A stretch of 64,000 nt of DNA from Nitrospirillum amazonense (GCF_007828035.1 NZ_VITV01000010.1:62001-126000), one strand, 5' to 3'; positions 14,878 through 24,104 are shown, numbered from the stretch's first letter. Numbers and translations: made by a program. The notes: generated by a model from the sequence alone, not told the origin.

Positions 14878-16172
14878 AGCTGCTGTTCATCCATCAGAAT
14901 TTTCCCGGTCAATATCGCCATCTGGCGCCGGCGATGGCGGCGGCGGGGCATGAAGTGGTCTGCATGGGCGAGGACGGGAATGTGGTGGTGCAGAGCCCGC
15001 CACCCGGCATGGTTATCGTTCGCTATCCCCGGCCGGCAGGCGCCAGCCGCGGCAGTCATCATTATGTGGCCGGGTTCGAGGCGGCGGTCCGGCGGGGCCA
15101 GGCGGTGCTGCGGGCCTGCATGGAACTGGGCCGGCAAGGCTTCATTCCAGACCTCATCTGCGCCCATCCCGGTTGGGGCGAATCACTGTTCCTGAAGGAC
15201 ATCTATCCCCAAGCCAAGCTGCTGGCTTACTTGGAGTTTTTTTACAACGCGCGCGGTCAGGACGCGGGCTTCGACCCGGAATTTCCCGGCACGCTGGACG
15301 ACACCTTCCGCATCCGCATCAAGAACAGCGTGCTGCTGCACGGGCTGCAGACCATGGACTGGGGTGTCGCACCCACCCGCTGGCAGGCGCAGCGCTTCCC
15401 GGCTGACGTCCAGCACCGCATTTCCACCGTGCACGATGGGGTTGACACCCGCCTGGTTCGTCCGGATGCGGCGGCGACCCTGACAGTCACGCCCGAGGGC
15501 GCTTCCACCCCTTTGACCTTGCGGCCGGGCGACGAGGTGGTGACGTTCGTGAACCGCAATCTGGAACCCTACCGCGGCTTCCATACCTTCATGCGCGCCT
15601 TGCCCGAATTGTTGCGCCGCCGCCCCAACGCCCAGGTGGTGATCCTGGGTGGGGATGAGGTCAGCTACGGCTCGCGGCCCACCAATCACCCGCACTATCG
15701 CGCCCAATACCTGGCGGAGGTGGGCGCGAACCTTGATCTGTCGCGCGTCCATTTCCTGGGCAAGGTCCCTTACGCCACGTTCCTGTCGGTGCTGCACGTC
15801 TCAGCCGTGCATGTCTACCTCAGCTATCCCTTCGTGCTGTCCTGGTCTCTGATGGAGGCCATGGCCGCCGGGTGCCTGGTGGTGGCGTCGGATACGGCGC
15901 CGGTGCGCGAGGTGGTCCGCCACGGCCAGAATGGCCTGCTGGTGGACTTCTTCTCGCCCGGCCAACTGGCGGAGACCGTGGCGGCGGCCCTGGAAAACCC
16001 CCAGCGGCTGGAACGCCTGCGCCGCCGGGCGCGGGAGACTATCCTGGCCCGCTACGACCTGGAGACGATCTGCTTGCCGACGCAAATGCGCCTGATCGAG
16101 GATCTGGCGGCCAGCCGCATCCCACTGCGGCGTCCGCCGGGTTCGAAACCGCTTCCCACCCCCGGGACGTAA
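14874..16172 (+). CDS. GT4 family glycosyltransferase, 432 aa
   Basis: A GT-B fold glycosyltransferase. The N-terminal Rossmann half starts with LFIHQNFPGQYRHLAPA, a pattern common in this subgroup. The C-terminal half has FVNRNLEPYRGFHTF, the nucleotide-side GxD/E region, and SYPFVLSWSLMEAMAAG with the E-x7-E-like donor site. The residue before the second motif is Ser/Trp-rich rather than the canonical Glu, a small deviation to note. It probably transfers a hexose from a nucleotide sugar during surface glycan assembly. The ATG overlaps the stop of the methyltransferase gene (ATGA), giving translational coupling. Longer frames upstream are not supported. Confidence 0.85.
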   Translation: MKLLFIHQNFPGQYRHLAPAMAAAGHEVVCMGEDGNVVVQSPPPGMVIVRYPRPAGASRGSHHYVAGFEAAVRRGQAVLRACMELGRQGFIPDLICAHPGWGESLFLKDIYPQAKLLAYLEFFYNARGQDAGFDPEFPGTLDDTFRIRIKNSVLLHGLQTMDWGVAPTRWQAQRFPADVQHRISTVHDGVDTRLVRPDAAATLTVTPEGASTPLTLRPGDEVVTFVNRNLEPYRGFHTFMRALPELLRRRPNAQVVILGGDEVSYGSRPTNHPHYRAQYLAEVGANLDLSRVHFLGKVPYATFLSVLHVSAVHVYLSYPFVLSWSLMEAMAAGCLVVASDTAPVREVVRHGQNGLLVDFFSPGQLAETVAAALENPQRLERLRRRARETILARYDLETICLPTQMRLIEDLAASRIPLRRPPGSKPLPTPGT

Positions 16173-16260
16173 GGAAGCGCTTCCCGCGGTGCCGATCGAC
16201 AGGTTCCTGTCAGGAAATGCGTGGAAACTGGACTGGCCCGTCCCATATTGGAAACGGGCC
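16173..16260 (+). terminator. Hairpin cluster after the GT4 gene, terminator-like
   Basis: Directly after the TAA stop lies the perfect palindrome GGAAGCGCTTCC (16173-16184). A second hairpin with 7-bp arms (GGCCCGT / ACGGGCC, 16235-16241 and 16254-16260) encloses an AT-rich loop. Neither has a U-tract, so they may protect the 3' end or slow polymerase rather than terminate fully. Confidence 0.4.
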
Positions 16261-16317
16261 TGCCGCCCGTCCCGGTCGGCTGATGCGCTTTCCCCGCCGG
16301 TCCTGGAGTTGAATGCT

Positions 16318-16968
16318 ATGCCTGCCGTCCATTCATCCAAGCTCTTGGGTAAAGCCGTTGGCAAATCCGGGGTGTCCGCCCTGTTGCTGGTGGCCTGCCT
16401 CACCGCCATGGGCGGTGGCGCCTGGGCGCAGACTGGGACGGTGAGCACGCCGGCAAACGCCATCGACGAGGGCCCGGCGCGCCCGCCGGTGCTGGACGGT
16501 CCCGGCGTCGCGACGGCCGATGGCCGGGATGATGGCGTGGTTGCCGCCCGCCCCCCGGAGGATGATGGCTGGAAATCCAAGGACACCAGCTGCCGGGCCG
16601 GTGGCAGTGTCACCATGGGCATCGGCTTCGGCGGCGGCATGATCGAACGCGGCGCGGGCGCCACCTTGAATTATGGCCAGGACGGCAATCCGCTGCGCCC
16701 CTGCGAGGACACGGGCATCGGCTTCTCGCTATCGGTGTCGCAGGGCAATGTCACCGGCCATCCCCGCAATGGGGGCTGGGGCGTTGGCCCCTGGGGTGGG
16801 GTTGGCGGCCCATTGGGGCCGGGGCTGGTCGATGGCGCGGACGGTGCCTATCCCTATTATGGATCGGCTTACCCTTATGGCGGCACCTATGCCGCCCCAT
16901 ACGCCTATGGCCGCTGGCTGGATCGTGGCAGCCTGGACAGCTGGTTCCCCAGCCGTATCCATCCCTGA
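16318..16968 (+). CDS. Secreted Tyr/Gly/Pro-rich protein of unknown function, 216 aa
   Basis: The N-terminus is a clear Sec signal peptide (positive MPAVHSSKLLGKAVGK, hydrophobic ALLLVACLTAM, cleavage after AWA near residue 36). The mature part has two Cys (in DTSCRAG and LRPCEDTG) that may form a disulfide, a Gly-rich middle and a C-terminal tract of Tyr-Pro-Gly motifs (YPYYG, YPYGG, YAYG). I do not recognise a family. Similar low-complexity periplasmic proteins occur in alphaproteobacteria without known function. The start was set by a GGAG sequence 8-9 nt upstream and by the signal peptide. It is convergent with the hybrid kinase gene, 28 nt away. Confidence 0.7.
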   Translation: MPAVHSSKLLGKAVGKSGVSALLLVACLTAMGGGAWAQTGTVSTPANAIDEGPARPPVLDGPGVATADGRDDGVVAARPPEDDGWKSKDTSCRAGGSVTMGIGFGGGMIERGAGATLNYGQDGNPLRPCEDTGIGFSLSVSQGNVTGHPRNGGWGVGPWGGVGGPLGPGLVDGADGAYPYYGSAYPYGGTYAAPYAYGRWLDRGSLDSWFPSRIHP

Positions 16969-16996
16969 CCGTGCTGGCCCTGACGGTGCCGGCGCC

Positions 16997-19822
16997 TCAG
17001 CCCCTGGTGCCATACAGCGTGTCCAGCCGGTCGATCAGGACCTTCACCGACAAGGGCTTGATGAAAAAGGCATCGGCGCCGCCGGCGCGGGCCGTGGCCT
17101 CGTCCACATTGGCGCTATAGCCGGTGCACAGCACGCAGATCAGACCGGGGTTCCTTCCCTTGGCGGCGTGGATCAGGCTCAGGCCCGTCATGCCCGGCAT
17201 GGTCTGGTCCGTGATCAGGGCGTTGTAGCCTCTGGACTGATCGGCCAGCAGGGCCAGTGCCGCCTGCGGCTCACCGCAGACGGTGACGTCGTGCCCCCGC
17301 CGTGTCAGGCCCTCGCGCAGCAGTTCGCCCATGGCCTCGGTGTCGTCCACCACCAGCACCCGCAGCCGGGCCGGAGCCGGGTTGAGGGGTGAGGCCGTGG
17401 CCGCACTGCCAGAGGACCCCGCGGCTGCCCGGTCCGCGGTTATGCTGGGGCCCGACAGGCTGGGAAGGGTGATGCGGATGACGGTGCCGGCCCCGAGCTT
17501 GCTCGCGACCGCGAGGCCGCCGCCATGGGCCTTGACGATGCTCTGCACATTGGCCAAGCCCAGGCCGGTGCCTTTGTCCTGGCCCTTGGTGGTGAAAAAG
17601 GGTTCGAACATGCGGGAAAGGTGGTCGGGCGCCAAGCCGGTTCCCTGGTCGGTCACCTCCAGCACCACATGCGGGGCGTCCACCGGTGCCGGCAGGATGT
17701 CCGCCACCGCCCAGTCGTCGGGGAAGGTGAAGGGCAAAGGGCCCCGGTTCAGGCGGATGGTGATATCGCCCGTCTCACCCCGGCGGGCGTCGTGGGCGTT
17801 GATGACCAGGTTCATCAACACCTGCATCATCTGCGTCTGGTTGGCGCGCACGGGCGGCAGGCCTTCCTCAGTCATGCACGTCAGGCGGGTTGTGGCCGGC
17901 ACGGTGGATCGCAGCACCACCTGCGCGTCGTCCACGATGGCGCGGGCGGGCACCACCTCCTGGACGCCGGCGTCGGTGCGGGCGAAGCCCAGGATCTGGC
18001 GGACCAGTTCCTTGGCGCTGGCGCCTACCGCCAGGATGCGGTCGGCATAGCCGCGCGCCGGGCTGTCCGCCGGCAGGTCGGCCACCAGGAATCCGGCATA
18101 GCCCAGGATGGCACCCAGCAGATTGTTGAAGTCGTGTGCCACGCCGCCTGCCAAGCGGCCCACCGTTTCCAACTTGTCCTGCTGCAGGATCTGGCGTTGC
18201 AGGATCTGGCGCTCCCGTTCCACCCGGTCACGTTCCGATACGTCTCGGGCCACGACCAGGATGTCGCCGCCGGGGTCGTTGCTGGCGGTGAACTCCACGG
18301 CCTCGATGCGATGGCCGGTCAAGGTTGTCCAGTTGTCAACCTGGCCCGTCCACACGCCGGCATGGGCCAGGCTAGCGGCGATGTGCTGGCGCAGTCCTGC
18401 CAGCGAGGCGGCCGTCTCGGGCGTGACGAATTGGGAAATGCGCCTGCCCAGCAGGGTCTCGCGGTCGGTGACGCCCACCAAGGTCAGCGCCTGGCTGTTG
18501 GCGTACAGCACCGTGTAGTCGCGGCTCATCATGTAGATGGCGTCATGAGCCACCTCGATGCAGGCGGCCACCCGCTGCAGGTCGCGGCGCAGATGGTCCC
18601 GTTCCACCAGGGTCCGGCGGAAATCCTCCAACCCGCGCGCTAGGTCGCCAATGACATCGGGGCAGTTCTGATCCAGCAGGGGGTGGTCGTACTCGCCCCG
18701 TTTCAGACAATCCACCCCCGCCTGCAGACGCTTCAGCGGCCTGGCCACGATTAGGCGGACGGCCAGGACCATCAGGCCGCTCAGCAACAGGGCGCACAGC
18801 AGCCCGGCCATCAGGATGGCGGTGCGGATGCCGGCGAAGGGTCGCGCCAGCCGGTCCAGGGGCACGTCCATGACCAGCAGGCGTCGGCCCTCGCCCGGGA
18901 ACAAGTCCACCGGCCAGGTAAAGCGGCGCAGCCGGGACCCGTCGGGCAGGCGGCGTTCCAGGCTATAGGGCTGGGCCTGGTTGACGAACACCCGTTCCCC
19001 TGGCGTGAACTGATAGTCGGGGCCGTCGCCGAAGGTGGCGGCAGTGCCCAGCCGGGCCGGGTCCGGGTGATAGCCCCAGACACCGGAGGTGTTGATGATG
19101 GCGATGGGCGCGCCGAACGGGTGGTGCCCCTCATAAACGTGGGCGCGCTGCCGCTGGTCCAGGTCCACGCCGGCCACGCCGATGAGGCGGTCGCCCACCA
19201 TGGCCGGGAAGGCGTGGGAAACCAGGGCGGTGGGCACGCCCTGTATGGGGAAGATATGGACCGGCAGGATGGCCAGGCGGTGGCTGCGCTGGGCGTGGGT
19301 GTAATAGTCCTGGGCGTCGAAGTCCGGCGGCGGGGACTGCAGGCGCACGGCACCTTCCTGGCTGGTGGCGTACAGGGCATAGCGGCCGGTGCCCGCCATT
19401 CCCACCAGGGGATCCCGTAGGGCCAGCGCCGCGGCGTCAGGCCCCAGGGCGTCGGGCTCGGCAAAGAACCAGATGCCCACGGCCTCGGGATGCAAGGCCG
19501 CCGCCTGGCGCAGGTATTCGGTGATCTGCCGCCGGTCTGCCAGCGTGGGGGCGACCCCTTCCCGCTCCCGCGTGGCGGCCAGGGCGGAGACCAGGCGGGC
19601 GGCGCCTTCGGCCAGGGTCATCTCTTCCTGGATGCCGGCGCTGATGGCCAGCGCCTCGCGCTGGGCGGTGTCGCGGCCGTAGTCGTTGATGAAACGCTCC
19701 ACCACCCGCTGGCTCAGATGCAGGGTGACCAGGATCATCCCCCCCAGCATGACGCCAGCGGCCGGCAGGATCGCCAGCAGCAGCCGCACGGGAAGGGAGA
19801 AGCGGATCATCCGCGGGTCCAT
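16997..19822 (-). CDS. Hybrid sensor histidine kinase with periplasmic sensor, HAMP, PAS, kinase and receiver, 941 aa
   Basis: Topology and domains in order: a membrane helix at residues ~8-30; a periplasmic sensor of Cache/PDC type (~35-325, with PEAVGIWFFAEPDA and LIGVAGVDLD, which are Cache-like signatures); a second helix ~330-355; HAMP ~355-410; PAS ~425-530. The dimerisation/phosphotransfer helix has HDFNNLL near residue 562, which is the atypical H-box of hybrid kinases. It is followed by an ATPase with DQGTGLAPDHLSRMFEPFF and GTGLGLA. The receiver (~815-940) has phospho-acceptor Asp in ALITDQTMPG. It likely senses a small extracellular ligand. No response regulator lies beside it. The ATG at 19822 was preferred over an upstream TTG because it directly precedes the first helix. 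Confidence 0.88.
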   Translation of the reverse strand: MDPRMIRFSLPVRLLLAILPAAGVMLGGMILVTLHLSQRVVERFINDYGRDTAQREALAISAGIQEEMTLAEGAARLVSALAATREREGVAPTLADRRQITEYLRQAAALHPEAVGIWFFAEPDALGPDAAALALRDPLVGMAGTGRYALYATSQEGAVRLQSPPPDFDAQDYYTHAQRSHRLAILPVHIFPIQGVPTALVSHAFPAMVGDRLIGVAGVDLDQRQRAHVYEGHHPFGAPIAIINTSGVWGYHPDPARLGTAATFGDGPDYQFTPGERVFVNQAQPYSLERRLPDGSRLRRFTWPVDLFPGEGRRLLVMDVPLDRLARPFAGIRTAILMAGLLCALLLSGLMVLAVRLIVARPLKRLQAGVDCLKRGEYDHPLLDQNCPDVIGDLARGLEDFRRTLVERDHLRRDLQRVAACIEVAHDAIYMMSRDYTVLYANSQALTLVGVTDRETLLGRRISQFVTPETAASLAGLRQHIAASLAHAGVWTGQVDNWTTLTGHRIEAVEFTASNDPGGDILVVARDVSERDRVERERQILQRQILQQDKLETVGRLAGGVAHDFNNLLGAILGYAGFLVADLPADSPARGYADRILAVGASAKELVRQILGFARTDAGVQEVVPARAIVDDAQVVLRSTVPATTRLTCMTEEGLPPVRANQTQMMQVLMNLVINAHDARRGETGDITIRLNRGPLPFTFPDDWAVADILPAPVDAPHVVLEVTDQGTGLAPDHLSRMFEPFFTTKGQDKGTGLGLANVQSIVKAHGGGLAVASKLGAGTVIRITLPSLSGPSITADRAAAGSSGSAATASPLNPAPARLRVLVVDDTEAMGELLREGLTRRGHDVTVCGEPQAALALLADQSRGYNALITDQTMPGMTGLSLIHAAKGRNPGLICVLCTGYSANVDEATARAGGADAFFIKPLSVKVLIDRLDTLYGTRG

Positions 19823-19936
19823 GATTGGCGCCCGGGCCGGGCTCGGGGCGGGCGGGCGCGGCGGGGGTGGCCTGGTTGGCACAAACGCCCGAAAAGCGTA
19901 GCGCAATCAACGTGGATTTGCGCCTTACCAAGAAGG

Positions 19937-21577
19937 TCAGGGTTGGGGCGTCACCGCCCGCTCGGCAGCGCTTCCCACGGCCAGGTCTCCCCCCGCCATT
20001 TCCGCCGCCAGGCCATCAGGCACACCCAGATCAATGAGGGGGCTGGTCAGGACAGGCCGCGTCGCGCGACGGCGCAGCAGGGCCGCCGGCAGGGATATGG
20101 CATTCGGCACCCGCAGCGCCGGCTCTGCCTCATCCGTCGCCTCTTCGGTTTGGCGCAGGCGGGTGTTCAGCGCCAGGACGAACACAGGGACCAGCCACAC
20201 CAGCCGGTTCTGATAGCGGTCGTGCGGGTTGGACAGCGCGCCGCAGATCAGGGCGTTGCCGGCCAGCGCCGCCCATAGGAACAGCAGGGCGCCCAGGGCC
20301 ATGCCGTCGCGACGCCTTACCGCTTGGGGGACCAGGACGGCCAGGGCAGCCAGCGCCAGATAGGCCAGGGGAACGGTCAAGTAGTTGGACAGGTCCGCCA
20401 TGCCGGGGGTCGGCCCCTCGCTCTGCTGGTCGGCCTTCAGGTAGGCGGGCTCAAGGGGAGCCAGCCACTGGTGCATCGCCTCGCGGGTGCTGCGGTGGAA
20501 CTCGTCCAGGCCGTCGCCCGTCTGCACGCGGAAGAACTGTTCCATTCCCGCCTGCAACGACGACAGGGCCAGGGCCAGGGGATAGGCCCGCATCACCGCC
20601 ATGTTGATACGCGCGGCTTCGGGCTCCATGCCTTCCCAGCCGCCCAGGGCGACTAGGGGGGAATCCTCCGCCCACAGGAACTCATCTGCCGTGGTGGGCA
20701 GGCGTTGGCGATAGGCACACAGGGTGTAGGCGTGCGGGTCGTCGGCGCATCGTTCGTCCAGCAGGCGGCGCACCTGGCCCTGCTGCAGCAGACTGCCGAA
20801 CAGGAACAGCGGCCCGCCGGGGGTCAGCCTGGTCTCGCCGGTGACGGCGCCGTTCAGCAGGGGCAGGGTCACCATGCTGCCAATCACCAGGGCCGCCGCC
20901 GGCAGCAGGCGCAGGGCCCGCCAGGATCGCGGGCGGCCCACCACGCCAATGGCCTTCATCAGCGCCAGCACCGCCACCAGGCCGGCGCCCAGGGCCATGC
21001 CTGACATGTGCGACAGCAGGCTGATCAGGCCCACGGCGGCCGCGCCCAGGCGCGTCCCCCAGGACAGCCGGTTCCAGCGGAAGGCCAGCAGCCACAGGGT
21101 CGCCACCACCAGGGGGATGGCGATGTCCGGCATCAGCTGGGCCGTGTACCAGGCCATGCCGGTGCCCAGCGCCAGCACCGCCACCAGGCCCAGGGCTCCG
21201 AACCCATTGCCTTTGCCGCCCGGCAGTCCGTCGCCGGGCGCCAGGCCGGCGCACAGCAGGCGCAACAGCCACAGGGTCAGCAGGCTCTGCGCCACCACCG
21301 GCCCCCACAGCGTGCGCCAGTTCAGCGACGTCGCCTGCAGGAACAGGCCGTAGGCCAGCGACCGCCCCTCCACCAATTCACGCTCGGCCGCAGCCTCGAT
21401 GTAGCCGCCGGTGTCGAAGAAGACGATGGGGAAGCCGTTCAGCAGTGCCGGCCACAGCATCAGGACCAGGGCGGCGAGGATGGCCAGCAGCGGAAGCAGG
21501 ACGCGCCGGGCCAGGCAGGTGCGCACAAGCCCGCCCAGCCGCGCACCAAGGTGGCGGACAGTAGACGACCCAGGCAT
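19937..21577 (-). CDS. Polytopic membrane protein of unknown function, 546 aa
   Basis: The product has about ten to twelve hydrophobic helices. After the first helix comes FFDTGGYIEAAAEREL, where the Asp in the first external loop is reminiscent of GT-C membrane transferases. The C-terminal half has an ANPHDR-like SNPHDRYQNRLVW segment between helices. I cannot name a family with confidence. It is followed at 114 nt by the hybrid kinase gene in the same direction, but no functional link is apparent. The ATG at 21577 was chosen over a TTG at 21601 because the extra residues add nothing recognisable. Confidence 0.6.
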   Translation of the reverse strand: MPGSSTVRHLGARLGGLVRTCLARRVLLPLLAILAALVLMLWPALLNGFPIVFFDTGGYIEAAAERELVEGRSLAYGLFLQATSLNWRTLWGPVVAQSLLTLWLLRLLCAGLAPGDGLPGGKGNGFGALGLVAVLALGTGMAWYTAQLMPDIAIPLVVATLWLLAFRWNRLSWGTRLGAAAVGLISLLSHMSGMALGAGLVAVLALMKAIGVVGRPRSWRALRLLPAAALVIGSMVTLPLLNGAVTGETRLTPGGPLFLFGSLLQQGQVRRLLDERCADDPHAYTLCAYRQRLPTTADEFLWAEDSPLVALGGWEGMEPEAARINMAVMRAYPLALALSSLQAGMEQFFRVQTGDGLDEFHRSTREAMHQWLAPLEPAYLKADQQSEGPTPGMADLSNYLTVPLAYLALAALAVLVPQAVRRRDGMALGALLFLWAALAGNALICGALSNPHDRYQNRLVWLVPVFVLALNTRLRQTEEATDEAEPALRVPNAISLPAALLRRRATRPVLTSPLIDLGVPDGLAAEMAGGDLAVGSAAERAVTPQP

Positions 21578-21742
21578 GGCGGATGGGTCCCCCAAAACCA
21601 AAACTTCCCCAAAATTCTTATGCTTAGCGTGTTAGTAGCACTGGCGTCGGCCCCCGCTGTCAAGGGCAAAGGGTGGGGATGGTTGCAGATGTGCGGCCAA
21701 GGTGGTTTTCCTGCCACGGGGGTGGCCCACCGTGCTGTGCCG

Positions 21743-22699
21743 CTACAGCCCCAGGTCGGGCCCGCCGCCGATCCAGGCGGGGTTGGCGGGGCAGGGGGCC
21801 GTGGGCCGCTCGGCGAATTCCGCCGCCAAGGCGTCGATGAAGCCGCGCACCGCCGGTACCAGGCCCCGGCGCGAGGGGAACACCGCGTGCACCACGCCCG
21901 CCGGCAGGGTCCAGCCGGGCAACAGCGCCTCCAGCACGCCCTGAGCCAGATAGTTGTCGATGATGAAGTGGGGCAACTGGGCGATGGCAACCCCGGTCAG
22001 CGCCGCATCGCGCAACAGGGCCATGTCCTCGGTGATCAGGCGGGGCTGATGCGGCACGGTGCGCAGGATGCCGTCGGGACCATAGAGGCGCCAGACGTAG
22101 TCGCCGCCCGTGCGCGGCATGTCGGCGGCGGGCAGGGCCGACAGCTCCTCCGGTGTAGCGGGCCGGCCGTGGCGGTCCAGGAAGTCTGGGCTGGCCACCA
22201 GGGCCGAGCCGTGGCTTTCCAGCACCTTGACGATCAGGTCGCTGTCCTCAAGCGGCGGCATGCGCACGCGGATGGCCAGGTCGTAGCCCTCCTCGATGAC
22301 GTCGACGCGGCGGTTGCTGGCCTCCAGCCGGATGGTCACGCGGGGATGTTGCGCCATGTAGCGGGTGACGACCGCCCCCACGCGAGTGGGCACCAGGGCG
22401 GTGGGGCAGCTGACGCGCACGGTGCCTTGCGGCTCCGCCCGGGTGCGGTCCACCACCTCTTGTGCCGCTTCCGCCTCGGCGATCATGGCCAGGCAGTGGG
22501 CATGGTAGGTGCGGCCCACGTCGGTGACGGCGAAGCGGCGGGTGGAACGCTGCAGCAGCCGCACGCCCAGCTGGTCCTCCAGCATCGAGACGCGGCGGCT
22601 GAGCGTGGACTTGGGCACGCCCAGCGCCCGCTCAGCCGCGGCGAAGCCGCCATGCTCTACCACCTGGGCGAAGTAGTAGAGATCGTTCAGGTCGCGCAT
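21743..22699 (-). CDS. LysR family transcriptional regulator, 318 aa
   Basis: The winged HTH occupies residues 1-60 (LNDLYYFAQVVEHGGFAAA and LGVPKSTLSRRVS), and the LysR substrate domain covers ~90-300 with FIIDNYLAQGVLE near the C-terminus. Subfamily features (RLLQRSTRRFAVTDVG) place it with AaeR/DsdC-like regulators. It is divergent from the azoreductase gene; the 169-nt gap holds a perfect palindrome at 22741-22758. Regulators in this layout normally control the divergent gene, often in response to quinones or aromatic compounds. The ATG at 22699 begins the canonical MRDLNDL start; a longer frame adds 20 unrelated residues. Confidence 0.92.
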   Translation of the reverse strand: MRDLNDLYYFAQVVEHGGFAAAERALGVPKSTLSRRVSMLEDQLGVRLLQRSTRRFAVTDVGRTYHAHCLAMIAEAEAAQEVVDRTRAEPQGTVRVSCPTALVPTRVGAVVTRYMAQHPRVTIRLEASNRRVDVIEEGYDLAIRVRMPPLEDSDLIVKVLESHGSALVASPDFLDRHGRPATPEELSALPAADMPRTGGDYVWRLYGPDGILRTVPHQPRLITEDMALLRDAALTGVAIAQLPHFIIDNYLAQGVLEALLPGWTLPAGVVHAVFPSRRGLVPAVRGFIDALAAEFAERPTAPCPANPAWIGGGPDLGL

Positions 22700-22740
22700 G
22701 GTGGGGCCCCGATCGCCGCCCGGATGCCGGGGACGGCCAT

Positions 22741-22758
22741 TGTTCCAATCATGGAACA
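22741..22758. promoter_or_regulatory. Perfect LysR-type operator palindrome
   Basis: TGTTCCA-ATCA-TGGAACA is an 18-nt inverted repeat with 7-nt arms and no mismatch, carrying the T-N11-A core expected of LysR boxes. It lies 42 nt upstream of the LysR start and 110 nt upstream of azoR, where an activator/autorepressor site would be expected. Confidence 0.75.
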
Positions 22759-22868
22759 TAGAGTGTGAAATCTGGCCCCTGATGGCAAGAGCGTTCCAGT
22801 GGCAATCTCAAGGGGTCTTCGGCGGCCGGGCCTCACCGGCGCCCATCCCAGAATTGAGAGTACGGATC

Positions 22869-23495
22869 ATGAAGCTCCTGCACATCGACTCCAGCCCCCT
22901 GGCCCAGGCCTCCGTCTCCCGTCAGCTGACCGCCGCCGTGGTCCAGGCGTGGCAGCAGGCCAACCCGTCGGGCGAGGTGGTGTACCGTGACGTTGCCGCC
23001 GTGGCCCCCGCCCACCTGGACGCCGAGCTGCTGGCGGTCGCTAAGTTTGGTGCCGACCAGAACCTGACCCCCGCGCAACAGGCCGAGCGCGCGCTGGTCG
23101 ATACTTTGGTGGACGAGCTGCTGTCGGCCGATGTCGTGGTCATCGGCGCGCCCATGTACAACTTCTCCATCCCCAGCCAGCTGAAGTCCTACCTGGACCG
23201 CCTGGCCCAGGCCGGGCGCACCTTCCGCTACACCGAGGCCGGTCCCCAGGGCCTGGCCGGCGGCCGCAAGGTCATCGTCGTTTCCTCCCGCGGCGGCAAG
23301 TACGCCGGCACCCCGTATGAGGCGGCGCTGGACCATCAGGAAGCCTATCTGAAGGCCTTCCTGGGCTTCCTGGGCATGACCGACGTCACCATCGTCCGCG
23401 CCGAGGGCGTCGCCATGGGCCCCGATGCCAAGGCCGGCGCGCTGACCGCCGCCAACACCCAGATCGGTGACCTGTTCGTGGCCCAAGCCGCCTGA
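22869..23495 (+). CDS. azoR: FMN-dependent NADH-azoreductase, 208 aa
   Basis: A flavodoxin-like quinone/azo reductase. LLHIDSSPLAQASVSRQL at residues 3-20 is the FMN phosphate loop. GAPMYNFSIPSQLKSYLDR near residues 98-116 is the AzoR signature, and VVSSRGGKY binds the isoalloxazine. Length and motif order match E. coli AzoR. The enzyme reduces quinones and azo compounds by two-electron transfer from NADH, mainly as protection against electrophilic quinones. Divergent LysR control is typical. A strong terminator follows the gene, so it is monocistronic. The ATG lies about 110 nt after the operator-like palindrome. Confidence 0.93.
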   Translation: MKLLHIDSSPLAQASVSRQLTAAVVQAWQQANPSGEVVYRDVAAVAPAHLDAELLAVAKFGADQNLTPAQQAERALVDTLVDELLSADVVVIGAPMYNFSIPSQLKSYLDRLAQAGRTFRYTEAGPQGLAGGRKVIVVSSRGGKYAGTPYEAALDHQEAYLKAFLGFLGMTDVTIVRAEGVAMGPDAKAGALTAANTQIGDLFVAQAA

Positions 23496-23539
23496 TACCT
23501 TCGGTCCCTGAACAAAATTCCCCCGTTGGCGGTTGGAAG

Positions 23540-23577
23540 CCGGCGTCCCTGACCGTCAGGGGCGCCGGTTTTCTTTT
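23540..23577 (+). terminator. Intrinsic terminator of azoR
   Basis: A 13-bp stem with one G-U wobble (arms 23540-23552 and 23556-23568), a three-base CCG loop and a TTTTCTTTT tract directly after. It lies about 45 nt past the azoR stop and is the best canonical terminator on the plus strand of the window. Confidence 0.92.
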
Positions 23578-23630
23578 GGCCGGCGCTGTATGCTGAGCGC
23601 CGGCCGTCGTGGGAACAAGGGAAGGGAGCC

Positions 23631-24104
23631 ATGGACCACCCTGTCGACTCATTCACCGCCAGCCCACACTGGGACCTGCAACGCTTCGTCGATGCCCAGA
23701 ACCCGCAGTTGGACACGGTGATCCAGGAGCTGACCACCGGGCACAAGCGCAGCCATTGGATGTGGTACTTCTTTCCCCAGATCGCGGGGCTGGGCCAAAG
23801 TGCGACGTCGCAACATTACGCCCTGGCTTCGCTGGGGGAGGCACGGGCTTACCTGGAGCACACCATCCTGGGCGGGCGCCTGCGCCAACTGACCGGCCTG
23901 GTCAACGAGCTGCCCGGCCATGACGCCCGGGCGGTGTTCGGTCCCGTGGACGCGCTGAAGTTCCGCTCCAGCATGACCCTGTTCCACCTGGCGGCCGGCG
24001 ACTGCGACAGCCTGTTCCAGGATGCGCTGGACAAGTATTTTGACGGCCAACCCGATCATCGAACGCTGCAGCTGGCCGGTGCTGTCGATAAAATGCCTGC
24101 ATAA
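23631..24104 (+). CDS. DUF1810 domain protein, 157 aa
   Basis: The family signature WDLQRFVDAQ...LTTGHKRSHWMWYFFPQIAGLG spans residues ~14-54, and the ILGGRLRQL and FGPVDALKFRSSMTLF segments complete the domain, so the protein is a single DUF1810 unit of normal length. The biochemical role of this small cytosolic family is not established to my knowledge. GAAGGGAG seven nt before the ATG is a good RBS. It stands alone between the azoR terminator and the multicopper oxidase gene. Confidence 0.88.
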   Translation: MDHPVDSFTASPHWDLQRFVDAQNPQLDTVIQELTTGHKRSHWMWYFFPQIAGLGQSATSQHYALASLGEARAYLEHTILGGRLRQLTGLVNELPGHDARAVFGPVDALKFRSSMTLFHLAAGDCDSLFQDALDKYFDGQPDHRTLQLAGAVDKMPA

